Positions 8,934-17,208 of a stretch of 64,000 nt of DNA are shown piece by piece (position 1 is the first letter of the stretch; each line of letters opens with the position of its first letter). A program made the position numbers and the translations under genes. The DNA lies in assembly GCF_900156475.1 (NCBI RefSeq), contig NZ_FTNR01000001.1, positions 434,001 to 498,000 of the forward strand, written 5' to 3'. Below the pieces are notes generated by a model. That model worked only from the letters and a program-made list of their open reading frames with translations. It was not told the origin of the DNA and searched no databases. The DNA is from Natronorubrum thiooxidans (GTDB lineage Archaea; Halobacteriota; Halobacteria; Halobacteriales; Natrialbaceae).

Positions 8934-10379
8934 TCAGTCGTCGGCCGGCTCGTGGCCGTCAGGGGTGGTCGAATCGTCGGTCGCCTCGAGGTCGCCGCGG
9001 ATGTTCGGGTCGTACTCGTCGGTGGGCACGCCCGGCAGCGTGTCGAGGATCGCGTCGATGTCTGTGCCGGACTGCTGGCCGAGATACCAGTAGACGCCGA
9101 AGACCGCGAGGCCGACGGCGAGCCACGGCACGAAGACCGAAAGCGAGCCCTGGTAGGCCTGCGAGAGCAAGACGAGACAGCCGCCGAGCCCGATGACCCC
9201 CGGTACGAGAAGCAATGCACCCGGATCGAACGCGGCTTTCGACCGCAGCGTCGGTTTCTTGACGTAGACGTACATCGCGGTCAGCGACGCCGCGCCGTAG
9301 GCGATCAGGTAGCTAAACGTCGCGATCGCGATCACCTGATCGAGACCGCTGGTCCAGAAGGTGAGGCCGGTCGAGATCACGAAGAGGGTGAGCAGCGACC
9401 AGTGGGGCGTCCGCCAGCGCTCGTTGACTTCGGAAAACCGCGCCGGGAACACCTCGTCCCATCCCCAGCAGTAGGGGAGTTTGATGCCCGCAGCCATCAC
9501 GGCGTGGACGCTCGAGGCGGTTGCGAGCAGGCCGCCGAACGCGACGACGGCGGTCGCGTTCAGCGGCAGGAACGTCTCGGCAGCGGTCGCCAGCGGACGG
9601 TCCGAGCTCGCGAGAATCGTGTAGTCGCCGACGACGCCGTAGATGACGGCGGCGGTCCACATGTAGAGTGTGACGAGGATCAGCGTCCCGCCGATCATCG
9701 CCAGCGGCAGGTTCCGCGAGGGGTTTTTCACCTCCGCGCCGATCTCGCCGGCGACGGCGATCCCGATGTAGGCGTAAAACAGCGGCACTGCGGCGGCGAG
9801 TGCGCCGTCGAACCCGCCCGTGAAGAACGGCGTGTAGTTCGCGGACTCGACGGTGAACGAGCCCGGTACCACGAGCACCAGGATCGAAACGACCAGCAGG
9901 ATGAAGATCGCGTTCTGCGAGACGCTGTACCGGCGGATGCCGAGCATGTTCACCAGAAACAGCAGCGCGATCAGCCCCGCACCGGCGAGTCGCGGATCGA
10001 CGCCGGGGTAGAAGACCTGCAGGTAGCTGCCGAATCCGATGGCCAACACGGCTACGGCCGCCATATACCCAAGCCAGAGCGACCACGTCGCGACGAAGCC
10101 GCCCAGTCGGTTCCGAAACGCTCGAGAGACGTAGGAGTACGTCGACCCCGCCGCGGGAAAGATCGTCGCGAGCCAACTGTAGTTGACGGCGATCGCCATC
10201 GCGATGAGCCCCGAGAGGGCGATGATGAGGATTACGCTGGGACCGGTGGTCGAGCTCGCGGTCCCAAGCGTGACGAACAGTCCGGCACCGAGTGTCCCGG
10301 CGACCACGGTCGCGATCGCCGCGAACGGACCGACGTCCCGCGAGAGACTCTGGTCGGATTTCGAGTTCCCTGTTGACAT
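8934..10379 (-). CDS. APC superfamily amino acid permease
   Basis: A 481-residue integral membrane protein with about twelve hydrophobic helices. The first helix carries the APC glycine motif (AGTLGAGLFVTLG), as expected for amino-acid/cation symporters. Start ATG 10379 (MSTGNSKSD) is preferred over an upstream in-frame codon because it gives a normal short cytoplasmic N-terminus. The C-terminus is a hydrophilic acidic tail of about 45 residues. It lies between a Bat-type regulator gene and the M20 hydrolase on the same strand, suggesting import of the hydrolase's substrate. Confidence 0.88.
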   Translation of the reverse strand: MSTGNSKSDQSLSRDVGPFAAIATVVAGTLGAGLFVTLGTASSTTGPSVILIIALSGLIAMAIAVNYSWLATIFPAAGSTYSYVSRAFRNRLGGFVATWSLWLGYMAAVAVLAIGFGSYLQVFYPGVDPRLAGAGLIALLFLVNMLGIRRYSVSQNAIFILLVVSILVLVVPGSFTVESANYTPFFTGGFDGALAAAVPLFYAYIGIAVAGEIGAEVKNPSRNLPLAMIGGTLILVTLYMWTAAVIYGVVGDYTILASSDRPLATAAETFLPLNATAVVAFGGLLATASSVHAVMAAGIKLPYCWGWDEVFPARFSEVNERWRTPHWSLLTLFVISTGLTFWTSGLDQVIAIATFSYLIAYGAASLTAMYVYVKKPTLRSKAAFDPGALLLVPGVIGLGGCLVLLSQAYQGSLSVFVPWLAVGLAVFGVYWYLGQQSGTDIDAILDTLPGVPTDEYDPNIRGDLEATDDSTTPDGHEPADD

Positions 10380-10452
10380 ATGTACCCCTATCAATGCCCG
10401 GATCGGTTATCTCCCCTCCCTAGATACACAGGGGGTGGCAATATTTGAGCCG

Positions 10453-11175
10453 TCACTCTGGCCGATCGAGAAGCTTCGCTTCGGCCTTCCGGAGGTGTTC
10501 GAGAAACGTCGACTCGGCGATTTCGAGTTCCGCGGCGAGGTCGGCGGCCGAGACCTCCCGCGGCCAGCGGTAGTAGTGGCGGCTGCGGGCGAGTTCGAAC
10601 ACTTCCCGCTGGCGTTCCGAGAGGCGATCGGTCCGGAACATCCCGCTCACGACGTCGTTGCGAAGCGCCGTCATCAACTCCACCGTGATCGACGCTGACT
10701 GTTCGTCGCGGATCTCGTCCAGCTTTTTCCGGACGGTATCCCGATTCTCGTGGGTGACGACCGTCCAGTACTCGCGGCCGCCAGTGATGCGGACGGGTTC
10801 GTCGGGGATGAACCCGCGCGAGACGAGCGCGTCGTTGATACTGTTCGCGAGATCGTACTGGACGATGAGTCCGGTCGTCGCGTTCTCCGTCCGGGGTGTC
10901 GTCGCCGCTGTCGCTCGATGCTGGTCGATCGACCAAACCGAATCGACCAGCGACGACGCCTCGATCGCGTCGACGAGCGTCTCGAGGTCCGCCGTCGACC
11001 GCGCGTAGGCGGTAAACCGACCGGTCGCCATGCCGTCGATCCGGTGGACGCCGTGGCCGAGCAGTCCGCCGGCCGTGTTCGCGGTGACCTCGAGCGTCCA
11101 GCAGTCGGGATGCCAGATGTTGAGTTGTAACCGCGAGCCGACGTCGATCCGGTCGGTGGTGTTCGAGTTCGGCAA
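10453..11175 (-). CDS. Bat-type (HTH_10) transcriptional regulator
   Basis: A 240-residue haloarchaeal regulator. The N-terminal two-thirds is a sensing region typical of bacterio-opsin activator-like proteins, and the C-terminal 55 residues are the HTH_10 domain (LSERQREVFELARSRHYYRW then SAADLAAELEIAESTFLEHL). The only usable start is a TTG at 11175, since an in-frame stop lies eight codons upstream, so the N-terminus is uncertain. It is the first gene of a leftward regulator-permease-M20 array with 73 bp to the permease and probably controls that array. Confidence 0.85.
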   Translation of the reverse strand: MPNSNTTDRIDVGSRLQLNIWHPDCWTLEVTANTAGGLLGHGVHRIDGMATGRFTAYARSTADLETLVDAIEASSLVDSVWSIDQHRATAATTPRTENATTGLIVQYDLANSINDALVSRGFIPDEPVRITGGREYWTVVTHENRDTVRKKLDEIRDEQSASITVELMTALRNDVVSGMFRTDRLSERQREVFELARSRHYYRWPREVSAADLAAELEIAESTFLEHLRKAEAKLLDRPE

Positions 11176-11256
11176 GACGTTCCTGCTCTATGCAGAGCGG
11201 TCGAATAAACCTGTTCGTCGCCGGGAATCGTCCGTTCGGACGTGAAAGACCCGCAA

Positions 11257-12081
11257 TCAGAGATCGTACTGTTCGCCGTCGACTGCCAACGGCTCCGCGA
11301 ACGCCTCGTCGGCTGGGTAGTAGTGGGCGAGATGGACCAGCCGCGTCCGCTCGGCGTTCAGGTCGTCGGCCAACTCGAGGGCCCCCTCTCGCGTCATGTG
11401 TTTCGTCCCGAACGTTCGGGGGACTCCGGCCTCGTTCTCGTGGCGACCGCCCAGCGGATGGTACTCACAGAGGGCTGCGGGGACGATTGCGTCCGCGAGC
11501 AACAGATCGGGATCGGCGAGCACCCTCCGGGAGGGCTCAGGAATGTCGTAGCTCGTATCGCCGGATAGCGACAGTTTCGCGCCCGTTTCGGGGTCTTCGA
11601 TCGCAACGCCGTAACAGACCAGCGGTGGATGTTCGACCGGCACCAGCGTCACGTCGAAGCCACAGACTCGAACCGGCTCGAGCGGCGTCGTCGGATGGAC
11701 CTTGAGCATCTCAAGGTAGTGATAATCGTCGCGGACCGTCTCGGCGACGCTTTTGTCCGTCTTGGGATCGGTTTCGTCGGCTGCGTAGACGTCGAGTGCG
11801 TCCACGACACGAAAGACGTTGCCCAGCCCGTCGAGGTGGTCGAAGTGGATGTGCGTAATGACGGCAGCATCCGGCAGGGCCACGTCCTCGCGCAGGAACT
11901 GTGTGCGAAAGTCCGGGCTGAAATCGATCAGCAGCGACTCGCCGGTGCGTTCGTTCTCAACGTGGACCGAAAACCGGGTGCGTTCGATGTCGCGCTCGCG
12001 GGCCGTCTCGCAGGTGTCACAGTCACAGCCGACGGTCGGCGTGCCGGTCGTATCGCCCGTCCCGAGCAGCGTTACGCGCAC
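11257..12081 (-). CDS. PhnP-like metallo-beta-lactamase-fold phosphodiesterase
   Basis: A 274-residue MBL-fold hydrolase. The metal motif THIHFDHLDG (His77, His79, Asp81, His82) is intact, with later ligands in LSGDTSYD and the C-terminal HLAHYY. The N-terminal triad Cys19-x-Cys21-x2-Cys24 (GCDCDTCETA) matches the structural zinc site of PhnP, a phosphoribosyl cyclic phosphodiesterase. No other phn genes are nearby, so the substrate here may differ. Start is GTG 12081. The next gene upstream on this strand (DUF2237) is 130 bp away, so it likely has its own promoter. Confidence 0.82.
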   Translation of the reverse strand: MRVTLLGTGDTTGTPTVGCDCDTCETARERDIERTRFSVHVENERTGESLLIDFSPDFRTQFLREDVALPDAAVITHIHFDHLDGLGNVFRVVDALDVYAADETDPKTDKSVAETVRDDYHYLEMLKVHPTTPLEPVRVCGFDVTLVPVEHPPLVCYGVAIEDPETGAKLSLSGDTSYDIPEPSRRVLADPDLLLADAIVPAALCEYHPLGGRHENEAGVPRTFGTKHMTREGALELADDLNAERTRLVHLAHYYPADEAFAEPLAVDGEQYDL

Positions 12082-12211
12082 AGCTCGAGATCACCCCTGC
12101 ACTCGCCGGACGGTGCGACCGAATCGACGGCGTTCTCGTCTCTCGATTCATCGCTCATAGGATTCGATTGGCAGGCAGGGCATATGGGTTTTCCCCGCGG
12201 CGACGTAGCAA

Positions 12212-12595
12212 TCACCTCGCGTCGCCGTTGCCGTCGTACTCGTGGGCTCGCAACAGGTCCGGTTCGACGTCACGCAGGACCGCCTCGTGGGTCGCCTCGA
12301 GCACGACGGGCGGTGCACAGTCCGCCTCGACTGCGTCGAGCCACCGGCCAAGACAGAGACACCACCGATCACCGGGCTCGAGGCCGGGGAAGTCGAACTC
12401 GGGGTTGGGCGTGATGAGGTCGTTGCCGTTGGCCTTACTGAACTCGAGAAACGACTCGGTCATCACGGCACAGAGTTCGTGACGGCCCCGATCGCTCTCG
12501 ACGCGCCGACAGCAGCCATCTCGGAGAAACCCGGTCATGGGATCCGTGCTGCAGGGCTCGAGCTCCGTTCCGTAGACGTTCCGATCCGTAGTCAT
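12212..12595 (-). CDS. DUF2237 family protein (COG3651)
   Basis: A 127-residue protein that matches the DUF2237 family along its whole length. It has the expected sequence blocks: NVYGTELEPCSTDPMTGFLR, RDGCCRRVESDRGRHELCAV, then FPGLEPGDRWCLCLGRW and a closing PPVVLEATHEAVL. The conserved cysteines (CC, LC, CLC) are all present. Function is not known. ATG 12595 gives the family's normal N-terminus; an upstream in-frame start would add a non-conserved hydrophobic stretch. Confidence 0.88.
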   Translation of the reverse strand: MTTDRNVYGTELEPCSTDPMTGFLRDGCCRRVESDRGRHELCAVMTESFLEFSKANGNDLITPNPEFDFPGLEPGDRWCLCLGRWLDAVEADCAPPVVLEATHEAVLRDVEPDLLRAHEYDGNGDAR

Positions 12596-12676
12596 TGCCG
12601 GAGCGTTGGCTGCCGCGGGCAAAAGCAGTCGGGTACCGGACACGCCTCGCCTCGAGTGCCCGCTTGTGACTCACGC

Positions 12677-13459
12677 TCACTCGAGGCCCGGCGGACTGAC
12701 CGGCTCGAGGTCCCGGCTCGCGAGATACGCCTCGAGAAACGCGGCTCGGTCGCCGATTTCGGCCGGCCGATGGGAGTCGGTCCCAACGGTGACGGCCACG
12801 TCGTACTCCCGAAGCACCTCGAGAAACGCCTCGTCGGGGTGGACGATCGTCGTCTCCGCCGTTGCGCGCCCGGCGTTGATCTCGGGGACCGTCCGCGAGT
12901 CGGCCAGCGCTCGAGCGACGCGGTCGTAGTGATCCGTCGTCGCACGGCCGCGTAACGGTGGTGTCCGCTCGATCAGGTCGAGGTGGGCGGCGACGTCGAA
13001 CAGTTCCGACTCGATCAGCGAGACGAGCGTCTCGAAGTAGTCATCCACGACCGCGTCGAGGTCACCCTCGCTCAGCCCCGTAAAATTCCCCGGCACCTGC
13101 ACGTTCAGCCCGTCAACGGCGTGGACGCTACCGAGTGTGTACTCGAAGTCGGCCTCGGCGAGAAACTCCCGAATCGCGCGCTCGTCGCGGGGATCGTAAT
13201 CCATCTCGACGCTGTCGTAAATCTCGAGCGAGACGTCGCTGCGGTCACGAAGTTCGTCGATCGCCCGGCGGCGGCGCTCGTAGGTCAGATCCAGATTGAA
13301 GCCGTAGACGTTGCGAACGGTCGCCGGCCGGTCGCGAGCGGAGATCGTACAGTGGTCCGTCAGCCCGATTCCCTCGAGGCCGGCGCTGTCGGCGGCCTGT
13401 ACCATCCCCTCGAGAAACCGGCCGTCGGAGTAGTTCGTATGCGTATGGAAATCGTGCAT
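12677..13459 (-). CDS. PHP domain phosphoesterase, histidinol-phosphatase-like
   Basis: A 260-residue PHP-fold metal-dependent phosphatase. Motif 1 DFHTHTNYSDGR at the very N-terminus, GLTDHCT near residue 33, the central GSVHAV near 110 and the C-terminal TVGTDSHRPAEIG supply the metal ligands. The family includes HisK-type histidinol phosphatases and DNA polymerase X-associated domains. This stand-alone copy with no his gene neighbour could serve histidine synthesis or another phosphate ester. Its stop lies 81 bp upstream of DUF2237 on the same strand. Confidence 0.85.
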   Translation of the reverse strand: MHDFHTHTNYSDGRFLEGMVQAADSAGLEGIGLTDHCTISARDRPATVRNVYGFNLDLTYERRRRAIDELRDRSDVSLEIYDSVEMDYDPRDERAIREFLAEADFEYTLGSVHAVDGLNVQVPGNFTGLSEGDLDAVVDDYFETLVSLIESELFDVAAHLDLIERTPPLRGRATTDHYDRVARALADSRTVPEINAGRATAETTIVHPDEAFLEVLREYDVAVTVGTDSHRPAEIGDRAAFLEAYLASRDLEPVSPPGLE

Positions 13460-13522
13460 ACCCCGACGACAACAGGTGGGCAGTTGGGCGTTTCGCCCGG
13501 CACTGTCGACACCGCTGTCGGC

Positions 13523-14932
13523 TCAGTGGCTGTGGTCGTGATCGTGGTCGTGGTCGTGTGAGTGACCACCGTCGCCGCTGAGGTCGCCGCCGGCGACGAG
13601 TGCGTCGTGATCGCCGCCCATCATGTCCATGTTCTTCAGCGTATCCCGTTCTTCGAACTCCTCGACGGCGTCGAGCAGATCCTGCTGTGTCAGCGTCGTC
13701 CGGTCTTCGGTCAAGGCCTCGAGGACGGCTTCCCGGAGGACCATCCGGAGGTCGCTGCCGGTCAGTCCCTGGGTGACCTCGGCGATAAGCTGCGGGTCGA
13801 ACTCCTCGATATCCATCGTGCGGGTGATGAGACCGAGGATGTCCGCCCGCATGCCGCGGTCGGGTTTGGGGAAGTTGATGATCTCGTCGAAGCGCCGCCA
13901 GGCGGCGTCGTCTAACTGGTCGGGGTGGTTCGTCGCCCCGATGAGCAAGACGTCGTCATCGATCAGCGAGATGTTGTCGATGCTTTTGAGCAGGGTGTTG
14001 ACGGCGCGTTTGAGCGCGGCGTGTTCGTCGCTGCGACGGGTCTTGGCGACGAAGTCGAACTCGTCGATAAAGAGGATACACGGCGAGAGCCGTTTTGCGA
14101 CCTCGAACGTCTTGTCGACGTTTTTGGCCGTCTCGCCGAGATACTGGCTCGTGATCATCGAGAGTTTGACCTCGACGAACGGCAGATCCATGTCCTGAGC
14201 GAGTGCCTGTGCCGTCGACGTCTTGCCGGTTCCCGGCGGGCCAACGAACAGCAGTTTCCCGATCTCGCGCAGGCCGATGTTCGCGAGGTAATCGCGATGT
14301 TCGATCGCCTTCGCGATCTTGTCGAGTTCGTTCTCCTGGTCCTTGGTCAACACGAGGTCGTCCAGGGACATGTCGACCTCCTCTGGGGCGCGGACCTCGA
14401 CGAGGTCGAGCATCTCCTCGTCGTCTTCCTCATCGAAATACTCCTCGAGTAAGCCGTCGATCCAGACGCGGTCGGCCTGGATCGGGCGGTTCTGTTCCCG
14501 GGCTTCCTCGTGGGTGACGTCGAATGTGTCGCCGAACTCCTCGTGGGTCGTGAAGTGTTTGGCCAGCGTCGGGTTCTCGAGCAGGCGGTCGTCGTCGACG
14601 CGCTCGGCGAACCACTGTTCGGCCATCGCTTCCTCGACGAGGGTGATGGTCCCCGAGAACTCGTCGCGGTCGGTAAACATCAACTCCGAGACCGCCGCCC
14701 AGGGCTGGCCGATGCCAGTCGCTTCACGGGCGGTGTTGTTCGTGGCTGAGAGCGGCCGACTGATGCCGGCGTGTTTGCGGCCGCCTCCCTCGTCGCCGTC
14801 GTTGTCGACGCCACCGGACCAGTATACTTGCCGGTACGACGGTGGGAGATCGTTCTCATCCAGCGTTCGATCGTCCGAATACACGCTCGTCGTGAGCAGA
14901 AACTCCACGACATCGAGCGCCGCATCACTCAT
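13523..14932 (-). CDS. AAA+ ATPase with C-terminal poly-His/Asp tail
   Basis: A 469-residue AAA ATPase of the FtsH/Cdc48-like clade. Walker A GPPGTGKT is at 231-238, Walker B CILFIDE at 285-291 and sensor 1 GATNHPDQLDD follows, with the arginine-rich end WRRFDEIINF. The 200-residue N-terminal region is acidic and carries no domain I recognise. The last 15 residues are alternating His-Asp (HSHDHDHDHDHSH), a potential nickel/zinc/copper-binding tail. Start ATG 14932 is preferred over a codon at 14980. Haloarchaeal genomes commonly hold such CDC48-like proteins, but their substrates are unknown. Confidence 0.85.
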   Translation of the reverse strand: MSDAALDVVEFLLTTSVYSDDRTLDENDLPPSYRQVYWSGGVDNDGDEGGGRKHAGISRPLSATNNTAREATGIGQPWAAVSELMFTDRDEFSGTITLVEEAMAEQWFAERVDDDRLLENPTLAKHFTTHEEFGDTFDVTHEEAREQNRPIQADRVWIDGLLEEYFDEEDDEEMLDLVEVRAPEEVDMSLDDLVLTKDQENELDKIAKAIEHRDYLANIGLREIGKLLFVGPPGTGKTSTAQALAQDMDLPFVEVKLSMITSQYLGETAKNVDKTFEVAKRLSPCILFIDEFDFVAKTRRSDEHAALKRAVNTLLKSIDNISLIDDDVLLIGATNHPDQLDDAAWRRFDEIINFPKPDRGMRADILGLITRTMDIEEFDPQLIAEVTQGLTGSDLRMVLREAVLEALTEDRTTLTQQDLLDAVEEFEERDTLKNMDMMGGDHDALVAGGDLSGDGGHSHDHDHDHDHSH

Positions 14933-15044
14933 TCGGTCAACGTATTCACCACACGGTCTTAACGTCGTCGTCATACGCAACGCATGCGGGAGATACGCTT
15001 ACTCGCACTCGAGTCCCTCTCTAGTACCCTCCCACGCGTCGACC

Positions 15045-15084
15045 GCAGGGTCGAATCGATTTTCACCGCCAGATTCGACCCTGC
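15045..15084. repeat. Perfect 13-bp inverted repeat in the AAA-ATPase / UspA divergent spacer
   Basis: Arms gcagggtcgaatc (15045-15057) and gattcgaccctgc (15072-15084) are exact reverse complements separated by 14 bp. The outer flanks (cacgc..gacc on the left, ggtc..gcgtg on the right) continue the pairing with small bulges, giving a potential stem of more than 20 bp. It lies 59 bp upstream of the UspA ATG and could be a regulatory hairpin or operator. Confidence 0.6.
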
Positions 15085-15142
15085 AGGTCAGGCGTGCGAT
15101 GCCACTAGTGGCACAACGGTTTTCGTCCATCAGTGCACACGC

Positions 15143-15517
15143 ATGTGTATGAACGTCCTAGTGGGTCTCGTTGGAAGCGATGAATCGATCAAAACGCTTC
15201 GGCGGACGATCGATCGGACGGAGGAGGTCGGCGACGATCTCACCGTTGCTATCGTCGACAAACCCGAGGCGAAACGCTCACAAGCGGAGATGACACAGCA
15301 GGCGGAGACACTCCTCACGGACGCAGCCGTCGACGCGGAAGTCATCACGCTCGAGGGAGACCCGGGCAGCTCCCTGGTCGATTACGCCGAACAGGGCGAG
15401 TACGATCAGCTGGTAATCGGGGGCGGAACCCTGAGCCCGATGGGGAAGATTCAGCTTGGCCCGATCACCGAGTTCGTCCTTCTGAACGCACCGACAACGG
15501 TCAAACTGGTGCGATAA
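15143..15517 (+). CDS. Small universal stress protein (UspA fold)
   Basis: A 124-residue UspA-type protein from ATG 15143; ATG 15149 is equally possible. It has the first strand MNVLVGLVGSDES, then a DAEVITLEGDPGSSLVDYA turn and the nucleotide-binding end VIGGGTLSPMGKIQLGPITE, a variant of G-x2-G-x9-G-(S/T). The protein is shorter than its UspA neighbours. It is followed after two bases by a GNAT acetyltransferase, so the two are co-transcribed. Confidence 0.82.
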   Translation: MCMNVLVGLVGSDESIKTLRRTIDRTEEVGDDLTVAIVDKPEAKRSQAEMTQQAETLLTDAAVDAEVITLEGDPGSSLVDYAEQGEYDQLVIGGGTLSPMGKIQLGPITEFVLLNAPTTVKLVR

Positions 15518-15519
15518 CG

Positions 15520-16083
15520 ATGGCTGGAACACGACCGTATCCCGACGGGCCGTCCGGACCGTTCCCCTCCCCCACGACGACGTTCGAGGATGGGGACGGA
15601 CGATCTATCGAGATCAGCGCCGAAGCCGACTTCGAGGAGACCCTCGAGGACGCCGTCGACATGTACGATCAGTTCGATCCCACCGATCGAGCACAGGGGA
15701 TTCCACCGACTGGGCGATCACGCATCCGCAACTGGCTCGAGACGATCGCCGACGAGAGCGCCAACGTCGTCGCCCGCCACGGCGATGACGTCGTCGCACA
15801 TGCCACGCTGGTCCCCGACACCGACGATCCGTCGTCGGTCGCGGACAAGGGCGATATCGAGTGGGAACTCGCGATCTTCGTCTTACAGGACTACCAGCGC
15901 GCCGGGATCGGGACGGAACTCCTCAAGCATCTGCTCGGGCACGCGAGTGACATCGGGATCGAACGCGTGTGGTTGACCGTCGAACGCTGGAACAACCCAG
16001 CGATCGCCCTCTACGAACGCGTCGGCTTCGAGTCGACCGGTACCGAAAGCTTCGAACAAGAGATGGCGATCCGGCTCGAGTGA
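15520..16083 (+). CDS. GNAT family N-acetyltransferase
   Basis: A 187-residue acetyltransferase. The acetyl-CoA-binding motif A is clear: ELAIFVLQDYQRAGIGTELL near residues 123-142, followed by ERVWLTVERWNNPAIALYE and VGFESTG, the typical GNAT end. The N-terminal 60 residues are a variable substrate region. Start is 2 bp after the UspA stop. The acceptor (small molecule or protein N-terminus) cannot be deduced. Confidence 0.87.
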   Translation: MAGTRPYPDGPSGPFPSPTTTFEDGDGRSIEISAEADFEETLEDAVDMYDQFDPTDRAQGIPPTGRSRIRNWLETIADESANVVARHGDDVVAHATLVPDTDDPSSVADKGDIEWELAIFVLQDYQRAGIGTELLKHLLGHASDIGIERVWLTVERWNNPAIALYERVGFESTGTESFEQEMAIRLE

Positions 16084-16101
16084 CGTTCGGAGACGCCTGG
16101 A

Positions 16102-16563
16102 CTACACCGAGAGAACCGGCTGGCTCGCATACGCAAGCACGTACTCCGCGGCTTTCTCGAGGACTTCCGCCGAGGCGGCGTCGGTGACCGGTTCTCTCGG
16201 AAGCACAATAAAGTCGGCATCGATCGAATCGGCAGTGTCGAGAACGACGTTGCCGGGATGGCGCGTCTTGCGCGTCTGTGAGAAGCCGTCGTCGACGGCG
16301 GTCACGAGTGGAACGTCTGCCGTCTCTGCGACGGCCTGTATCTCGTCGAAGAAGCCCTGCGTATCCGCTGCGATGGCCTCTTCGTCGACGGTGCCGGCGT
16401 TCATCCCGCGAACGACGCCGCGGCCGAGCACGAACAGAGCGTGGACCGAGGCATCGTAGCGGTCAGCGACGGCAACGGCGTACTCAACGGCGGTCGCGGA
16501 TTCCTCGCTTCCGTCGACCGGCGCGAGAACAGTCTCGACGGTAAACGGCTCGCTGTCGTCCAT
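16102..16563 (-). CDS. Universal stress protein UspA
   Basis: A 153-residue UspA-fold protein starting at ATG 16563. It begins TVETVLAPVDGSEESATAVE and ends EYVLAYASQPVLSV, the family borders. The ATP-binding G-x2-G-x9-G motif is not clear (VLPREPVTDAASAEVLEKAA), suggesting a non-nucleotide-binding member. It converges on the GNAT gene with an 18-bp gap and diverges from another UspA gene to the right. Confidence 0.85.
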   Translation of the reverse strand: MDDSEPFTVETVLAPVDGSEESATAVEYAVAVADRYDASVHALFVLGRGVVRGMNAGTVDEEAIAADTQGFFDEIQAVAETADVPLVTAVDDGFSQTRKTRHPGNVVLDTADSIDADFIVLPREPVTDAASAEVLEKAAEYVLAYASQPVLSV

Positions 16564-16657
16564 ACGCGGTGGTGTGTTCCCCGGCGTCAAAAAGCCACCC
16601 GACAATCGCTCGTGACCGTTCCTGATTCTCGCGTCGGCTCACGATGAAGAGTCGCCG

Positions 16658-16666
16658 GTGTTTAAG
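16658..16666 (+). promoter_or_regulatory. TATA box for the rightward UspA gene
   Basis: The sequence gtgtttaag lies about 27 nt upstream of the ATG at 16691, the spacing expected for a leaderless haloarchaeal mRNA. Confidence 0.5.
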
Positions 16667-16690
16667 CCGTCTCGGTCGTAATCCCCACGT

Positions 16691-17158
16691 ATGTTCGACA
16701 CGGTTGTGGTCGCGACTGACGGCTCCGAGAGTGTCAAGCGGGCCATCGACGTTGCACTCGATCTCGCGGATCGATTCGACGCCGAGGTGCACGCGCTCTC
16801 GGTCGTCGACGCCAGCGAGGTCGACGCCTCACCCCAACAGCTTCGGGACGAACTGCGAACCGCCCTCGAGACGACCGCCGACGCCGCACTCGCGACCGTC
16901 GAGGAGCGTGCGGACGAGGATACCGAGATCACGACCGCCGTCCGCGAGGGCCGACCCGCAGCCGAGATCTGTGAGTACGCCCGCGAGATCGACGCCGATC
17001 TGGTCGCGACCGGGACCCGCGGCCGTCACGGCGAGAACCGCCTTCTGCTCGGCAGCGTCGCCGAACGAATCGTTCGCACCTCGCCCGCCCCCGTCCTCTC
17101 CGTTCGACAACTCGATCCGATGGCTGGAGACGAGGCCGACGGCGCGCCAGTCCGGTAA
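16691..17158 (+). CDS. Universal stress protein UspA, ATP-binding type
   Basis: A 155-residue UspA protein. The opening VVVATDGSESVKRAIDVALD and the ending TGTRGRHGENRLLLGSVAER contain the complete ATP-binding motif G-x2-G-x9-G-S, unlike the neighbour on the other strand. A short variable tail follows VLSVRQL. It is the third UspA gene within 2 kb and is followed 50 bp later by a DHH phosphoesterase in the same direction. Confidence 0.9.
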   Translation: MFDTVVVATDGSESVKRAIDVALDLADRFDAEVHALSVVDASEVDASPQQLRDELRTALETTADAALATVEERADEDTEITTAVREGRPAAEICEYAREIDADLVATGTRGRHGENRLLLGSVAERIVRTSPAPVLSVRQLDPMAGDEADGAPVR

Positions 17159-17208
17159 CGCCGCGCCAGAGGGCAAGTCACTTCCCCGCCCGACTCGCAA
17201 AACTACCC

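Noticed and set aside
12072-12158. A 28-codon ORF (MSDESRDENAVDS...) between the PhnP-like and DUF2237 genes
   Set aside because: It is acidic and begins with ATG, but it is too short to support, with no motif, and it overlaps the start of the PhnP-like gene.
15045-15084. The ggtcgaatc word looked like a tRNA T-arm
   Set aside because: No acceptor, D-arm or anticodon stem can be drawn around it, and the second arm is an inverted copy, so it is a hairpin and not a tRNA or tRNA fragment.
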